This document shows, piece after piece, positions 35,056 to 43,848 of a DNA stretch of 64,000 nucleotides. The number at the start of each line of letters is the position of its first letter. Position 1 is the first letter of the stretch. Origin of the DNA: Arthrobacter sp. ISL-85 (GTDB taxonomy: Bacteria; Actinomycetota; Actinomycetes; Actinomycetales; Micrococcaceae); contig NZ_JAGGPQ010000012.1 in the NCBI RefSeq assembly GCF_018613675.1, positions 1-64,000 of the forward strand, in the 5' to 3' direction. The notes under the pieces are model-generated. The model ran no database searches, had not been told where the DNA came from, and saw nothing but the letters and a program-made list of their open reading frames with translations. Position numbers and translations under genes: made by a program.

Positions 35056-36096
35056 ATGGGCTCACGAGAGTTGCATCCGGACCCGGCCCGGGGCGGTGGC
35101 GGTGCGTCTTCCGCTCCCCATGGCATCGTGGTGGGCGTGGACGGTTCGGACCACGGCCAGTGCGCCTTGGTGTGGGCCGCGCGGGAAGCGCAGCGGCGCC
35201 GTCGTCCCCTTCATATCGTCACCGCCTATTCCGTCCCGATTTTCGCTGCGTCCGGGCTGGACGGGGGTTACGCCACCGTGGACGATTCCGTCATCCGCGA
35301 AGGGGCCGAGGCTATTGCCAGGCAGGCCCTGGAGAAGGTTTCCGCTTACGACGTGGACGTCAGTTCCGCCGTGGAGAACGGCGACGCCGCAGGTGTCCTG
35401 CTGGACATCTCCCGAACCGCGGAACTCCTGGTGGTGGGCACCCGCGGCCGCGGCGGCTTCGTGGGGCGGCTCCTGGGATCCGTCAGCAGTGCCCTGCCCG
35501 CCCACGCAGAGTGCCCTACGGTCACGGTCCCATTGTTCTGCTCGGACCGGCTCGGCGAGTCCACGGAGGACCGCCGCGTCAAGGCCGAGCAGGCCAAATC
35601 CGGGCATCAGCCGGTAGAAAACGTGGTGGTGGTTGGCGTGGATGGCTCCGAGCAGGCCCGTGTTGCCGTCCTCGAAGCAGCCGACCAGGCTGAACGCCTT
35701 GGCGCCTCACTCCGCGTGGTCTGCGCCGTGCCCCAATACAGCGGCTCCCTGGCCTGGGTTCCGGCGCCCATGGACCGGAAGGCCCTGTTCGATGACATCC
35801 GGGTCACCCTGGACGCGGGCATGGACTGGCTCCGGAGCCATTACCCCAGGCTGCAGGCCGACTACGAGCTGAAGGACGGCTCCCCGGTGGACGTGCTTGT
35901 CGAGGAAAGCCGGCACGTTGAACTGGTGGTGGTGGGGACCCGCGGCCGCGGCGGCTTCACCGGGATGCTCCTGGGCTCAACATCAGACGGCGTGCTGCAC
36001 CATGCCAAGGGCCCGGTCATGGTGGTCCCGGACCGGGAGGACTCCCGGCTGGCCGACCGTGGACGGTTCGGCCCAATCCTGGGCGACGCCGCCTGA
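35056..36096 (+). CDS. Tandem-domain universal stress protein
   Basis: The 346-aa protein contains two UspA domains (~20-160 and ~190-335). Each starts with a V-G-V-D-G-S strand (GIVVGVDGSDHGQCAL; VVVVGVDGSEQARVAV) and ends with an intact ATP-binding loop: VVGTRGRGGFVGRLLGSVSS and VVGTRGRGGFTGMLLGSTSD. The layout matches actinobacterial tandem USPs linked to dormancy and stress. GAGGAGG precedes the ATG. The phosphotransferase-like gene follows after 37 bases, so the pair may be an operon. Confidence 0.92.
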   Translation: MGSRELHPDPARGGGGASSAPHGIVVGVDGSDHGQCALVWAAREAQRRRRPLHIVTAYSVPIFAASGLDGGYATVDDSVIREGAEAIARQALEKVSAYDVDVSSAVENGDAAGVLLDISRTAELLVVGTRGRGGFVGRLLGSVSSALPAHAECPTVTVPLFCSDRLGESTEDRRVKAEQAKSGHQPVENVVVVGVDGSEQARVAVLEAADQAERLGASLRVVCAVPQYSGSLAWVPAPMDRKALFDDIRVTLDAGMDWLRSHYPRLQADYELKDGSPVDVLVEESRHVELVVVGTRGRGGFTGMLLGSTSDGVLHHAKGPVMVVPDREDSRLADRGRFGPILGDAA

Positions 36097-36133
36097 CCCC
36101 CACTGTTCCGGGCAGCCAGCGGGGACCGCGGAC

Positions 36134-38968
36134 ATGACGCAGAACGCAGCCGGTGATGGACCTGACGGGCTGGTGCTCGGCCTGACCAGCATCCACGCCG
36201 GGATGCTGGCGGTGGTTGGCGGCAAGGCGGCCAACCTTGGGGAGCTGCTGTCCGCCGGGTTGCCGGTCCCGGAGGGCTTTTGCCTCACCACGGCCGCCTA
36301 TTGGCAGGCAATAGGTGCCCCCAATGCCCTGCTTCCCGCGTTGGCGGGAGTCCACAAAGCCCTGGCGGCTACAGCAGGGGCTGCCGATGGGGCTTCACTC
36401 GACGTGGCCGGGCTGGCCGGAACGGCCCGGGCGGCAATCCTGGCGGCTCCGCTTCCGGCGGCCGTTGCCGGGGCGGTGGAACAGGCCTACAGGGCGCTTG
36501 GCCCCAACATTGCGGTGGCCGTCAGGTCTTCGGCCACCGCCGAGGACCTCCCCTTCGCCAGCTTCGCCGGGCAGCAGGATACCTACCTGAACGTCATCGG
36601 AGTACCCGCGGTGCTTCACGCCGTCCGGCGCTGCTGGGCGTCGCTGTGGACCGACCGGGCCACCGCTTACCGGGCCAGCCTTGGGATTGACCCCGCAACA
36701 GTAGCGCTGGCTGTGGTGGTCCAGCGGATGGTGGACGCCGAGACCGCGGGCGTGATGTTCACGGCTAATTCCCTCACCGGCAGCCGGCGGCAGGTAGTGA
36801 TCGATGCCAGCCCCGGCCTCGGTGAGGCAGTCGTTTCCGGCGCGGTCAATCCGGACCACTTTGTGGTGGACGCCCTGAGCGGCCGCGTGCTGGAACGGAA
36901 ACCCGGCGACAAAGGCGTGGAAATACGCCCGCTTGCGGGTGGCGGGACCGAAATCCGCGAGTTGCGGGCCGCCCAGGGCACTGCCTGCCTCACGGACAGC
37001 CAGGTAGTTGGCCTGATGCGGCTGGGGCTGCGGGCTCAAGAGCATTTCGGCGCCCCACAGGACACCGAGTGGGCTCTGGACGGCGCCGGTGTGCTGTGGC
37101 TCACGCAGTCCAGGCCCATCACCACGCTCTATCCGGTTCCCAAAAGCAACGGTGCCGCCGGCAGGGTTCCCCAGGCCACGCCGGTCATTGGCGGCACGCG
37201 GGCGTACCTCTGCTTCAGCCTCGCGCAGGGGCTGACGCGGCCGCTCACACCCATGGGACTCGCGGCGGTTCGCCTCATCGCCTCCTCGGTCGCTACGGCC
37301 GCCGGCTTCCCTGTCCCTGATCCCTGGGGAGGGCCGTCCCCGTATGCCGAAGCGGGGCAGCGGATCTATATCGACTTCACCACTCCCATCCGCAGCGCCG
37401 TGGGCCGCCGGCTGGTTCCCCGCGTCTTCGACATCATGGAGGCGCGGACCGCAACAGTCATGCGGCTGCTGTTCGCGGACCCAGCCTTCTCCGTGACCAC
37501 AAGGACGCCCTTCGCGCTGCTGCGACACGTTGTGCCTGCCGCAGTCCGTGCAGAGGTTCCCGCTACCTTCCTCCGTGCACTGGCCAGGCCCGCTGCCGCC
37601 CTCCGCCGGCTGGACCGCTTTACCCGGGAATTCGACGCGGCGCTTGCTCCCAGCGAGGGCGCCAGCGCCATGGCACGCCTTGACCACGCCGAATCGTTGG
37701 TGGGATCACGGCTGTTTCCGATTGTTCCGGCCATCCTTCCCCTTCCCGCCCTGGGCTTCGCGATGCTGGGCGTTGCCGGGAAGCTGCTGGGCGGAAGCGC
37801 GTGGGATGAGCTGCAGCCGGTAATCCGCGGCCTGCCCAACAACGTCACCACCGAAATGGACCTGGAGTTGTGGCACCTGGCGCAGGCAGTCCGGGAAGAC
37901 GCTCAATCACGCACCGCCCTGATGACTGACCCTCCCGCCGCCCTCGCTGCCGCTTTCCAGGCCGGGCAGCTGCCGGCGCGCCTGGACGCGGGCCTGTCAA
38001 GGTTCCTGGACAGGTACGGTCACCGGGCAGTGGGCGAAATCGATGTCGGACTGCCGCGATGGTCGGAGGAGCCGACACACATCCTGGGCATCCTTGCCAA
38101 CTACCTCCGGCTGGAAGACCCCGCCCTGGCGCCTGATGCCCAGTTCAGCAAGGCAGCCGAGGATGCGGAAACACAGGTTGACCGGCTCGTTGCCCGCGCC
38201 GCTGCCCGCAGCAGGATCCGGGGGAGGCTGGTGCGGGCGGCACTCCAGCGGGCACGGCTGTTCGCCGGACTGCGGGAGCTGCCAAAGTACCAACTGGTGG
38301 TGGGCCTCGGCGAAGTCCGCCGGCAACTGCTCCTGGTGGGCGCAGAACTGGCGCGGGCGGGCGCGGTGGAACGGCGGGACGACGTGTTCTTCCTGGACTT
38401 CGCGGAGGTCCGCCAGGCACTGACTGGAACAGCCGTGGACAACGAATCCTCTTCCCGGGGCCTGCGGGCACTCGTTGCGGCCCGACGCCAGGACTACGCC
38501 TTGGAGCTCAAGCGCCGGCATATCCCCAGGGTGCTGCTCTCGGACGGCACGGAACCCGAAGCGGTTCCCGCCGCCGTCGGAATTTCCGGAAACGGAACCC
38601 TGGCCGGTAGTCCGGCCTCGGCCGGAACGGTGACAGCTCCGGCACGTGTCATCCTTGATCCGGTCGGAGCCCGCCTGGAGCCAGGTGAGATCCTGGTTGC
38701 CCCGTCCACGGACCCCGGCTGGACTCCGCTGTTCCTGACCGCAGGAGGGCTGGTGATGGAGATGGGTGGAGCAAACTCCCATGGCGCCGTCGTGGCCAGG
38801 GAATACGGTATACCCGCAGTTGTTGGCGTGGCGGACGCCACCGGCCTGATCAGCACGGGCCAAAAAATAACGGTCGACGGCGGTGCGGGAACCGTAGTGC
38901 CGGAACATCCCGGCGCGCCGCAGAGCCGACAAGTTCCCGGGGGCACGGACCCAGCTGCGCGGGCGTAG
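36134..38968 (+). CDS. Rifampicin-phosphotransferase/PEP-synthase-like enzyme
   Basis: The 944-aa protein has an ATP-grasp PPDK-N domain (~10-330): VVGGKAANLGELLSAGLPVP, VRSSATAEDLPFASFAGQQD, AGVMFTANSLTGSRRQ and a closing QSRPITTLYPVP. A central domain (~345-780) begins AYLCFSLAQGLTRPLTPMGL. A C-terminal swivelling domain has the phosphorylatable His in GGANSHGAVVAREYGIPAVV. The SHGAVVAREYG form and domain order match rifampicin phosphotransferase (Rph) rather than classical PpsA (usual TCHAAIIAREL). Rph uses ATP to phosphorylate rifamycins. Whether this homologue acts on rifamycins is unknown. No rifamycin-associated element is seen in the 37 bases upstream. Confidence 0.82.
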   Translation: MTQNAAGDGPDGLVLGLTSIHAGMLAVVGGKAANLGELLSAGLPVPEGFCLTTAAYWQAIGAPNALLPALAGVHKALAATAGAADGASLDVAGLAGTARAAILAAPLPAAVAGAVEQAYRALGPNIAVAVRSSATAEDLPFASFAGQQDTYLNVIGVPAVLHAVRRCWASLWTDRATAYRASLGIDPATVALAVVVQRMVDAETAGVMFTANSLTGSRRQVVIDASPGLGEAVVSGAVNPDHFVVDALSGRVLERKPGDKGVEIRPLAGGGTEIRELRAAQGTACLTDSQVVGLMRLGLRAQEHFGAPQDTEWALDGAGVLWLTQSRPITTLYPVPKSNGAAGRVPQATPVIGGTRAYLCFSLAQGLTRPLTPMGLAAVRLIASSVATAAGFPVPDPWGGPSPYAEAGQRIYIDFTTPIRSAVGRRLVPRVFDIMEARTATVMRLLFADPAFSVTTRTPFALLRHVVPAAVRAEVPATFLRALARPAAALRRLDRFTREFDAALAPSEGASAMARLDHAESLVGSRLFPIVPAILPLPALGFAMLGVAGKLLGGSAWDELQPVIRGLPNNVTTEMDLELWHLAQAVREDAQSRTALMTDPPAALAAAFQAGQLPARLDAGLSRFLDRYGHRAVGEIDVGLPRWSEEPTHILGILANYLRLEDPALAPDAQFSKAAEDAETQVDRLVARAAARSRIRGRLVRAALQRARLFAGLRELPKYQLVVGLGEVRRQLLLVGAELARAGAVERRDDVFFLDFAEVRQALTGTAVDNESSSRGLRALVAARRQDYALELKRRHIPRVLLSDGTEPEAVPAAVGISGNGTLAGSPASAGTVTAPARVILDPVGARLEPGEILVAPSTDPGWTPLFLTAGGLVMEMGGANSHGAVVAREYGIPAVVGVADATGLISTGQKITVDGGAGTVVPEHPGAPQSRQVPGGTDPAARA

Positions 38969-38977
38969 TCTTTACCT

Positions 38978-40171
38978 ATGGGCTCCAACAGGCTGGATTC
39001 CAGCGGACGGTTCCAACGAAACAACACAGCGGGCCGCAGGGCGTGGCTGCGGTGGCTGCCCGCCGTCGCGGCTCCGGTGGCCATTGCCTCCGGTGCACTG
39101 ATTGGGTCCCTGCCGGCAGGGGCCAGCAACCCGTTGCCAGCCAGGACGCCCGCCCAGGTCCTGGAGCTGGCAGCCAGCCACCAGGTGCAGTCGTTTTCGG
39201 GGACCGTGGAACAGTCCGCTGAACTGGGGCTGCCCGAGCTTCCGGCGGCCGGGAAGCCGTCGGGGCCTGCTTCCCCTGGCAGCGTTGGCAGCGTGGCTTC
39301 GGTGGTGGAGCTGCTCACGGGCACACACACGGCGCGCGTTTACGTGGACGGCAAGGATAATGCCCGCGTACAGGTGATGGACCAGCTGGCCGAACGCGAC
39401 GCGGTCCGCCACGGCAGCGATGTCTGGTTCTACTCCTCAAAAGACAACACAGCAGAGCACCTGGCCCTGCCCGCCCGCAGCCAGGACCCTGGACAAACGA
39501 AGGACCCCGCGCTTTCGAAAGAAGGACAAGGCGCAGCGGGCATGCACACTCCCGGTGAGCTGGCCCAGCAGTTCCTGTCCAAGGTCGATCCCAGCACCGC
39601 CGTTTCCGTAGGCCCGGACGTTTCCGTGGCAGGGCGCGCCGCCTACAACCTGCTGCTCGAGCCCCGGACGGACGCAACGCTGGTGGGCAAGGTGGCCATC
39701 GCCGTCGACGGCGCGAGCGGCATGCCGTTGTCTGTCCAAGTGACCGCGCGCGGCGCTGATAAGCCTGCCTTCGCTGCCGGGTTTACCAGCCTTTCCCTGG
39801 ACGCACCGGATCAGTCAGTCTTCACCTTCAGCCCGCCGCCGGGCAGCTCCGTCAAGGAACTCCCGGTTCCCGACCGGTCAGGGAAGCACGCCGACGCCCA
39901 TGACCCAAGTGCCATGCACGCCGATGCCAAGGAAAATGTGACTGTTGCCGGTGCCGGCTGGGAGACCGTGGTGGGCACGGCGCCTGGATCTGCTGCGGCG
40001 GCCGGATCACTGCTGCAGGACCCGCTGCTGTCCCAGGCCGCCGTCGCCGTACCAGGTGGCCGGTTGCTTTCCACGGCACTCCTCAACATCCTGATCACCG
40101 ACGACGGCCGGATCTTTGCGGGAATGGTGCCGCCGGAGAGGCTGCAGGCTGCAGCGGCAGTGGCCCGGTAG
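38978..40171 (+). CDS. LolA/RseB-like exported anchored protein
   Basis: The 397-aa protein has a basic N-terminus and one hydrophobic segment (~25-50), probably an uncleaved or Sec signal. The rest should be extracytoplasmic. Segments such as LELAASHQVQSFSGTVEQSAELGLPEL, TARVYVDGKDNARVQVMDQL, WFYSSKDNTAEHL and RAAYNLLLEPRTDATLV follow the open beta-barrel pattern of LolA/RseB-fold proteins that bind lipids or lipoproteins. It starts 10 bases after the phosphotransferase stop with no clear RBS, and the ABC transporter genes follow. It may work with that transporter. Confidence 0.72.
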   Translation: MGSNRLDSSGRFQRNNTAGRRAWLRWLPAVAAPVAIASGALIGSLPAGASNPLPARTPAQVLELAASHQVQSFSGTVEQSAELGLPELPAAGKPSGPASPGSVGSVASVVELLTGTHTARVYVDGKDNARVQVMDQLAERDAVRHGSDVWFYSSKDNTAEHLALPARSQDPGQTKDPALSKEGQGAAGMHTPGELAQQFLSKVDPSTAVSVGPDVSVAGRAAYNLLLEPRTDATLVGKVAIAVDGASGMPLSVQVTARGADKPAFAAGFTSLSLDAPDQSVFTFSPPPGSSVKELPVPDRSGKHADAHDPSAMHADAKENVTVAGAGWETVVGTAPGSAAAAGSLLQDPLLSQAAVAVPGGRLLSTALLNILITDDGRIFAGMVPPERLQAAAAVAR

Positions 40172-40218
40172 GCATATTGGACGGACGGGGGAGTGATGGC
40201 GGGGCCGGAGCCGGCCGG

Positions 40219-41196
40219 GTGGCTGGCGGCCTGGCCATTGAGACCCGGGGCCTCAGCAAGCACTTTGGCCAGCAGGCCGCCGTCGACCGCGTAGACCTGG
40301 CCGTCCCGCACGGAACAGTCTTCGGCTTCCTTGGACCCAACGGCTCCGGCAAGACCACCACCATCCGCATGCTGCTGGGACTGGCAGCCCCGTCCGCAGG
40401 GACGGTGAACCTGCTGGGCCAGGAGATGCCGGACAAACTCCACGACGTGTTGCCGCGCGTTGGCGCCCTGGTGGAAGGCCCGGCCTTCTACCCCTTTCTA
40501 TCCGGCGCCGCCAACCTCCACCGGCTCGACTCCGCCAGCCCGCATACCGTGCCCGCCACGCGCAAAGCCCGTGTGCAGCAGGCACTGGAGCGGGTGGGCC
40601 TGGAACACGCGGCAGGGAAGCGGGTGCACGCCTACTCCCTGGGAATGAAACAGCGGTTGGGCATAGCCAACGCGCTGCTTTCGCCGCGGGACCTGCTGGT
40701 ACTGGACGAACCCACCAACGGGCTGGATCCGCAGGGCACCCGCGAAGTCCGCAACCTGGTGCGGTCCCTGGCGCATCAGGGCACCACCGTCTTCGTGTCC
40801 AGCCACCTGCTGGCCGAGGTGGACCAGATGTGCACCCATGCCGCCGTCATGAGCGTGGGCAAGCTCGTGGCACAGGGACCCCTGGCCGAGCTGAGGCAGG
40901 CCGGAAGCATGCGCCTCCGGCTGGTCACGCCCGACGCCGGCGCGGCCCGGCAGGTCCTGGCCGGCCTGGGGCTGGTGCCCGGCCCGGGACAAAGTGAACC
41001 GCGCGCTCAACCTGATGGGGAGACTGTTGTGGCAGTTCTACATACCGGCACCCGACGACCGTCGGTACTGCCGGAGGACGTCGTGGCGCACCTGGTCCAG
41101 GCCGGCGTCCGCGTCCGGGGCTTCGCCGTCGAGCGTGAAAGCCTTGAAGACCGCTTCGTTGCCCTTACCGGGGAAGGATTCGACGTTGCCCAGTAG
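40219..41196 (+). CDS. ABC transporter ATP-binding protein (ABC-2 type)
   Basis: The 325-aa ATPase has Walker A (GPNGSGKTT), the signature loop (YSLGMKQRLGIANALL), Walker B (DLLVLDEPTNGLDP), and the switch His in TTVFVSSHLLAEVDQM. A C-terminal ~80-residue accessory domain resembles that of drug or antibiotic exporters. I prefer GTG 40219 (GGAG eight bases upstream); TTG 40177 is in frame and would add 14 residues. It pairs with the permease gene that overlaps its 3' end by 11 bases. Confidence 0.9.
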   Translation: MAGGLAIETRGLSKHFGQQAAVDRVDLAVPHGTVFGFLGPNGSGKTTTIRMLLGLAAPSAGTVNLLGQEMPDKLHDVLPRVGALVEGPAFYPFLSGAANLHRLDSASPHTVPATRKARVQQALERVGLEHAAGKRVHAYSLGMKQRLGIANALLSPRDLLVLDEPTNGLDPQGTREVRNLVRSLAHQGTTVFVSSHLLAEVDQMCTHAAVMSVGKLVAQGPLAELRQAGSMRLRLVTPDAGAARQVLAGLGLVPGPGQSEPRAQPDGETVVAVLHTGTRRPSVLPEDVVAHLVQAGVRVRGFAVERESLEDRFVALTGEGFDVAQ

Positions 41197-42070
41197 TGTT
41201 CCCGCCGACATGCCGCAGGCCGCCCAGACTGCCCGGGCGGCGGGCGCGCCGCGTAGTTCCGGCCTGTCCCTTTTGGGCTCGGAGCTCAAGGTGCTGTTCG
41301 GGCGCCGGCGGACCTGGGCGCTGCTCCTGGCGCTGGCTGCCATCCCGGTACTCATTGCCGTGGCCGTGAAGGTTTCCTCTGCGGTCCCGCCCGGGCGGGG
41401 TCCCGCATTCCTTGACCGGATCACCCAGAACGGGCTGTTCGTGGCCTTCACCGCCATGCTGGTGTCCGTCCCGTTGTTCATGCCGCTCGCGGTGGGTGTG
41501 GTTGCGGGGGACACAATCGCAGGGGAGGCGAGTCTGGGAACGCTCCGGTACCTTCTGGTGGCGCCGGCCGGGCGGGTGCGGCTCCTCCTGGTCAAGTACG
41601 CCGGCGCGCTGGCCTTCTGCATCGTGGCTCCATTGACCGTTGGCCTCGCGGGGGCCGCCATTGGAGCGGCGCTGTTCCCGGTCGGCCCGGTGACGCTGCT
41701 TTCCGGCGGGGTGGTCCAGCCCGCTGAGGCTGCCCTGCGGATAGTGCTGATCGCCGCCTACCTGGCCGTGTCGCTGGCCGGGCTTTCGGCAATCGGACTG
41801 TTCCTGTCCACCCTGACCGTGGTTCCCGTCGGAGCGATGGCGGCAACGGTGGTGGTCTCCGTGGTTACGGAGGTCGCGGACCAGCTTCCGCAGCTGGACT
41901 GGCTGCACCCTTGGCTCTTCAGCCACTACTGGCTTGGATTCGGCGACCTGCTGCGCCAGCCCGTGGCGTGGGATTCCTTCGCAAGCAACGCACTGCTTCA
42001 GGCCGGTTATATGGCGGTGTTCGGGGCGCTCGCCTACGGCCGCTTCGTTACCAAGGACATCCTGAGCTGA
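41186..42070 (+). CDS. ABC-2 type permease
   Basis: The 294-aa protein starts at TTG 41186, with AAGGA seven bases upstream; ATG 41210 is the alternative. It has six hydrophobic helices, including WALLLALAAIPVLIAVAV, AFCIVAPLTVGLAGAAIGAALF and a final ALLQAGYMAVFGALAYGRF. The segment GEASLGTLRYLLVAPAGRVRLLLVKY is the usual coupling-helix region of ABC-2 permeases. It makes an exporter with the ATPase; the LolA-like gene just upstream suggests a lipid- or lipoprotein-related substrate, which is speculative. Confidence 0.88.
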   Translation: MPSSVPADMPQAAQTARAAGAPRSSGLSLLGSELKVLFGRRRTWALLLALAAIPVLIAVAVKVSSAVPPGRGPAFLDRITQNGLFVAFTAMLVSVPLFMPLAVGVVAGDTIAGEASLGTLRYLLVAPAGRVRLLLVKYAGALAFCIVAPLTVGLAGAAIGAALFPVGPVTLLSGGVVQPAEAALRIVLIAAYLAVSLAGLSAIGLFLSTLTVVPVGAMAATVVVSVVTEVADQLPQLDWLHPWLFSHYWLGFGDLLRQPVAWDSFASNALLQAGYMAVFGALAYGRFVTKDILS

Positions 42071-42081
42071 CGACGTCGGCG

Positions 42082-42106
42082 GGAGCCTTCAGTTCCTGCA
42101 GGCTCC
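42082..42106. terminator. Weak stem-loop between convergent genes
   Basis: GGAGCCT (42082-42088) and AGGCTCC (42100-42106) pair around an 11-base loop in the 45-base gap between the permease and NlpC/P60 stops. No T-tract. Confidence 0.3.
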
Positions 42107-42115
42107 GCTTGAGGA

Positions 42116-43663
42116 TCAGTAGCGGGCCGCGTACGGGTACAGGTCCATGCCCACCATCGAGCTGATGGTTGAAACGGTGATGCCTTCCTGCGGGTTCAGG
42201 GCCTGTACCACCTGGCCGTTCCCCAGGTAAATGGCCACGTGATAGAAGTTCGGCGCGGAACCCCATACCAGCAGGTCGCCACGGCGGGCCTGCGAAATGG
42301 GAACGTGGACCGGGGCGGCTGCATACTGCTGGGAAGCGGTGCGCGGCAGGTACATGCCGGCTGCGGCGAAGGCATTCTGCACCAGCCCCGAGCAGTCGAA
42401 ACCGTAGACCCCGGTACCGCCCCATTGGTAGTAGTACGGTGCGCCAACCTTTCCCAGTGCGACGGAGATGGCTGCCTCGTAGGTGCCTGAACCGGTGGGA
42501 GGCGCGGGTGCCGGAGCGGGGGCAGGGGCAGGAGCGGGTTCAGGTGCAGGCGCCGGTGCGGGTGCAGGTGCCGGTGCGGGTGCCGGTGCGGGTGCAGGTG
42601 CCGGTGCGGGTGCCGGCGCCGGAGGAGCAGGAGCAGCGGGAGCTGGAGCTGGTGCGGGCGCTGGTGCTCCAGGTGCCGCGGGGGCCGGCGCTGCAGGAGC
42701 GGGAGCCGCAGGGGCCGCCCCCTGGCCGCTGTTTTGTCCAGCGTTGTTTTGTCCGGCAGCTTGATTTTGGGCAGGTCGGTTCTGGGGAGCCTGGTTTTGG
42801 GCGGCGTTGTCCTGCGCTGCCTTATCCTGAGCCGCCTTGTCCTGGGCCGCCTTGTCGGCGGCGGCGGACAGGGCTGCAAGACGTGCCTCTTCGCGCTGCC
42901 GGTCAAGGGCATCCACCCTGGCCGATTCGAGCGCCACAGTCGTGTTGCGGAGCTGCGCCAGTTGGTCCACGAGGATAGTCCGCTGTGCCTTGGCGTCGGC
43001 TACGGCCTTGGTCTGCGCCGCGTTGGCCTGTTCCGCCTGGGATTTCCGCTGTTCGGCCGTCTTCGCTGCGTCATCAGCGGCCTTGGTGGCATCTTCCGCG
43101 GCTGCGGTCAGGGAACGGTAGGCGGTGGCCGCGGTGTCCGCAGCTTCAAAGGCCCGGCTGCGGCTGGCGGAGAGGGCCTCGAGCGTGGCGGCCTGCTGCA
43201 GGCTTTCGCTGCCGCTGGCCAGGGTTCCGAGGGTCGGGTTCAGGCCGCCGTTGCGGTACAGGTCACCGGCGAGCTGCCCTACCTGCTTCCGGGTCTTATC
43301 CTGCTGCTCCCGGGCGGACGAGGCTTTGGCGCCGGCCACTGATGCCGCTTCCGTCCGCTGCTGCAGCTCCACCAGCGCCTCGCTGTAGGAGTTGTTGGCC
43401 TGCATGGCCACGGCGAACGCTGCCTGCTGCGCTGTGGATGCGTCCGCCAGGATACGCTCGATCGCACTGACCTGGTCCGCCGTCGCGGCCTCACTCGCTT
43501 TCGCCGCAGCGATATCTTCGGGCGAGGGAATTTCGGGCGATGCCGGAAGGGCCATGGGCGCGGGTTGGGCCGGCACTGCGTGTGCGGGTGTTGCCACTGA
43601 TGCAAAAAGTACGACGGCGGCGCACAGCACGGCCGTCCTGCGGCCGGATCCGGGTAATGCCAT
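42116..43663 (-). CDS. NlpC/P60 cell-wall endopeptidase with coiled coil and Ala-Pro linker
   Basis: The 515-aa protein has a Sec signal (AVLCAAVVLFASVATPAHA), then a coiled-coil region (~50-265) like RipA/PcsB-type hydrolases. Repeated AAQDK/AAQNQ units and a ~100-residue Ala-Pro-Glu linker follow. The C-terminal NlpC/P60 domain (~400-515) has the catalytic Cys in YGFDCSGLVQNAFAAAG, His in NFYHVAIYLGNGQVV and a polar third residue downstream. It should cleave peptidoglycan stem peptides during division or growth. The low-complexity linker would span the wall. Confidence 0.92.
   Translation of the reverse strand: MALPGSGRRTAVLCAAVVLFASVATPAHAVPAQPAPMALPASPEIPSPEDIAAAKASEAATADQVSAIERILADASTAQQAAFAVAMQANNSYSEALVELQQRTEAASVAGAKASSAREQQDKTRKQVGQLAGDLYRNGGLNPTLGTLASGSESLQQAATLEALSASRSRAFEAADTAATAYRSLTAAAEDATKAADDAAKTAEQRKSQAEQANAAQTKAVADAKAQRTILVDQLAQLRNTTVALESARVDALDRQREEARLAALSAAADKAAQDKAAQDKAAQDNAAQNQAPQNRPAQNQAAGQNNAGQNSGQGAAPAAPAPAAPAPAAPGAPAPAPAPAPAAPAPPAPAPAPAPAPAPAPAPAPAPAPAPAPEPAPAPAPAPAPAPPTGSGTYEAAISVALGKVGAPYYYQWGGTGVYGFDCSGLVQNAFAAAGMYLPRTASQQYAAAPVHVPISQARRGDLLVWGSAPNFYHVAIYLGNGQVVQALNPQEGITVSTISSMVGMDLYPYAARY
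42500..42720. repeat. In-gene low-complexity repeat encoding the Ala-Pro linker
   Basis: Read on the plus strand, ggtgcgggtgcaggtgccgg-type 6- and 12-base units repeat many times. On the coding minus strand they give alternating Ala-Pro with occasional Glu. Such DNA is prone to length change. Confidence 0.8.
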
Positions 43664-43848
43664 CTGCAGAGACCTCGCAACGGGTAAGGCTGGGAGTGAG
43701 GTTCTCGATGCGGCACGACGGTGCCCCTCAGCTGCTCGCCAGCATTCCGAGGCTACGTGACGATTTGCACATAAGCAACAGCAGTCACATCAATAACATA
43801 GACCACAACAGTGTCATTTGCTGTGGGATCCGGTGAGGTGTGTCGGTG

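Noticed and set aside
42483..42764. Plus-strand frame encoding Gly-Ala repeats
   Set aside because: It is the complement of the Ala-Pro linker of the NlpC/P60 gene and has no ribosome site.
43664..43848. Possible c-di-AMP (ydaO-type) riboswitch before the NlpC/P60 gene
   Set aside because: Such riboswitches often precede actinobacterial wall hydrolases, but the conserved GGGGGA and CCUCG-type blocks could not be matched in order.
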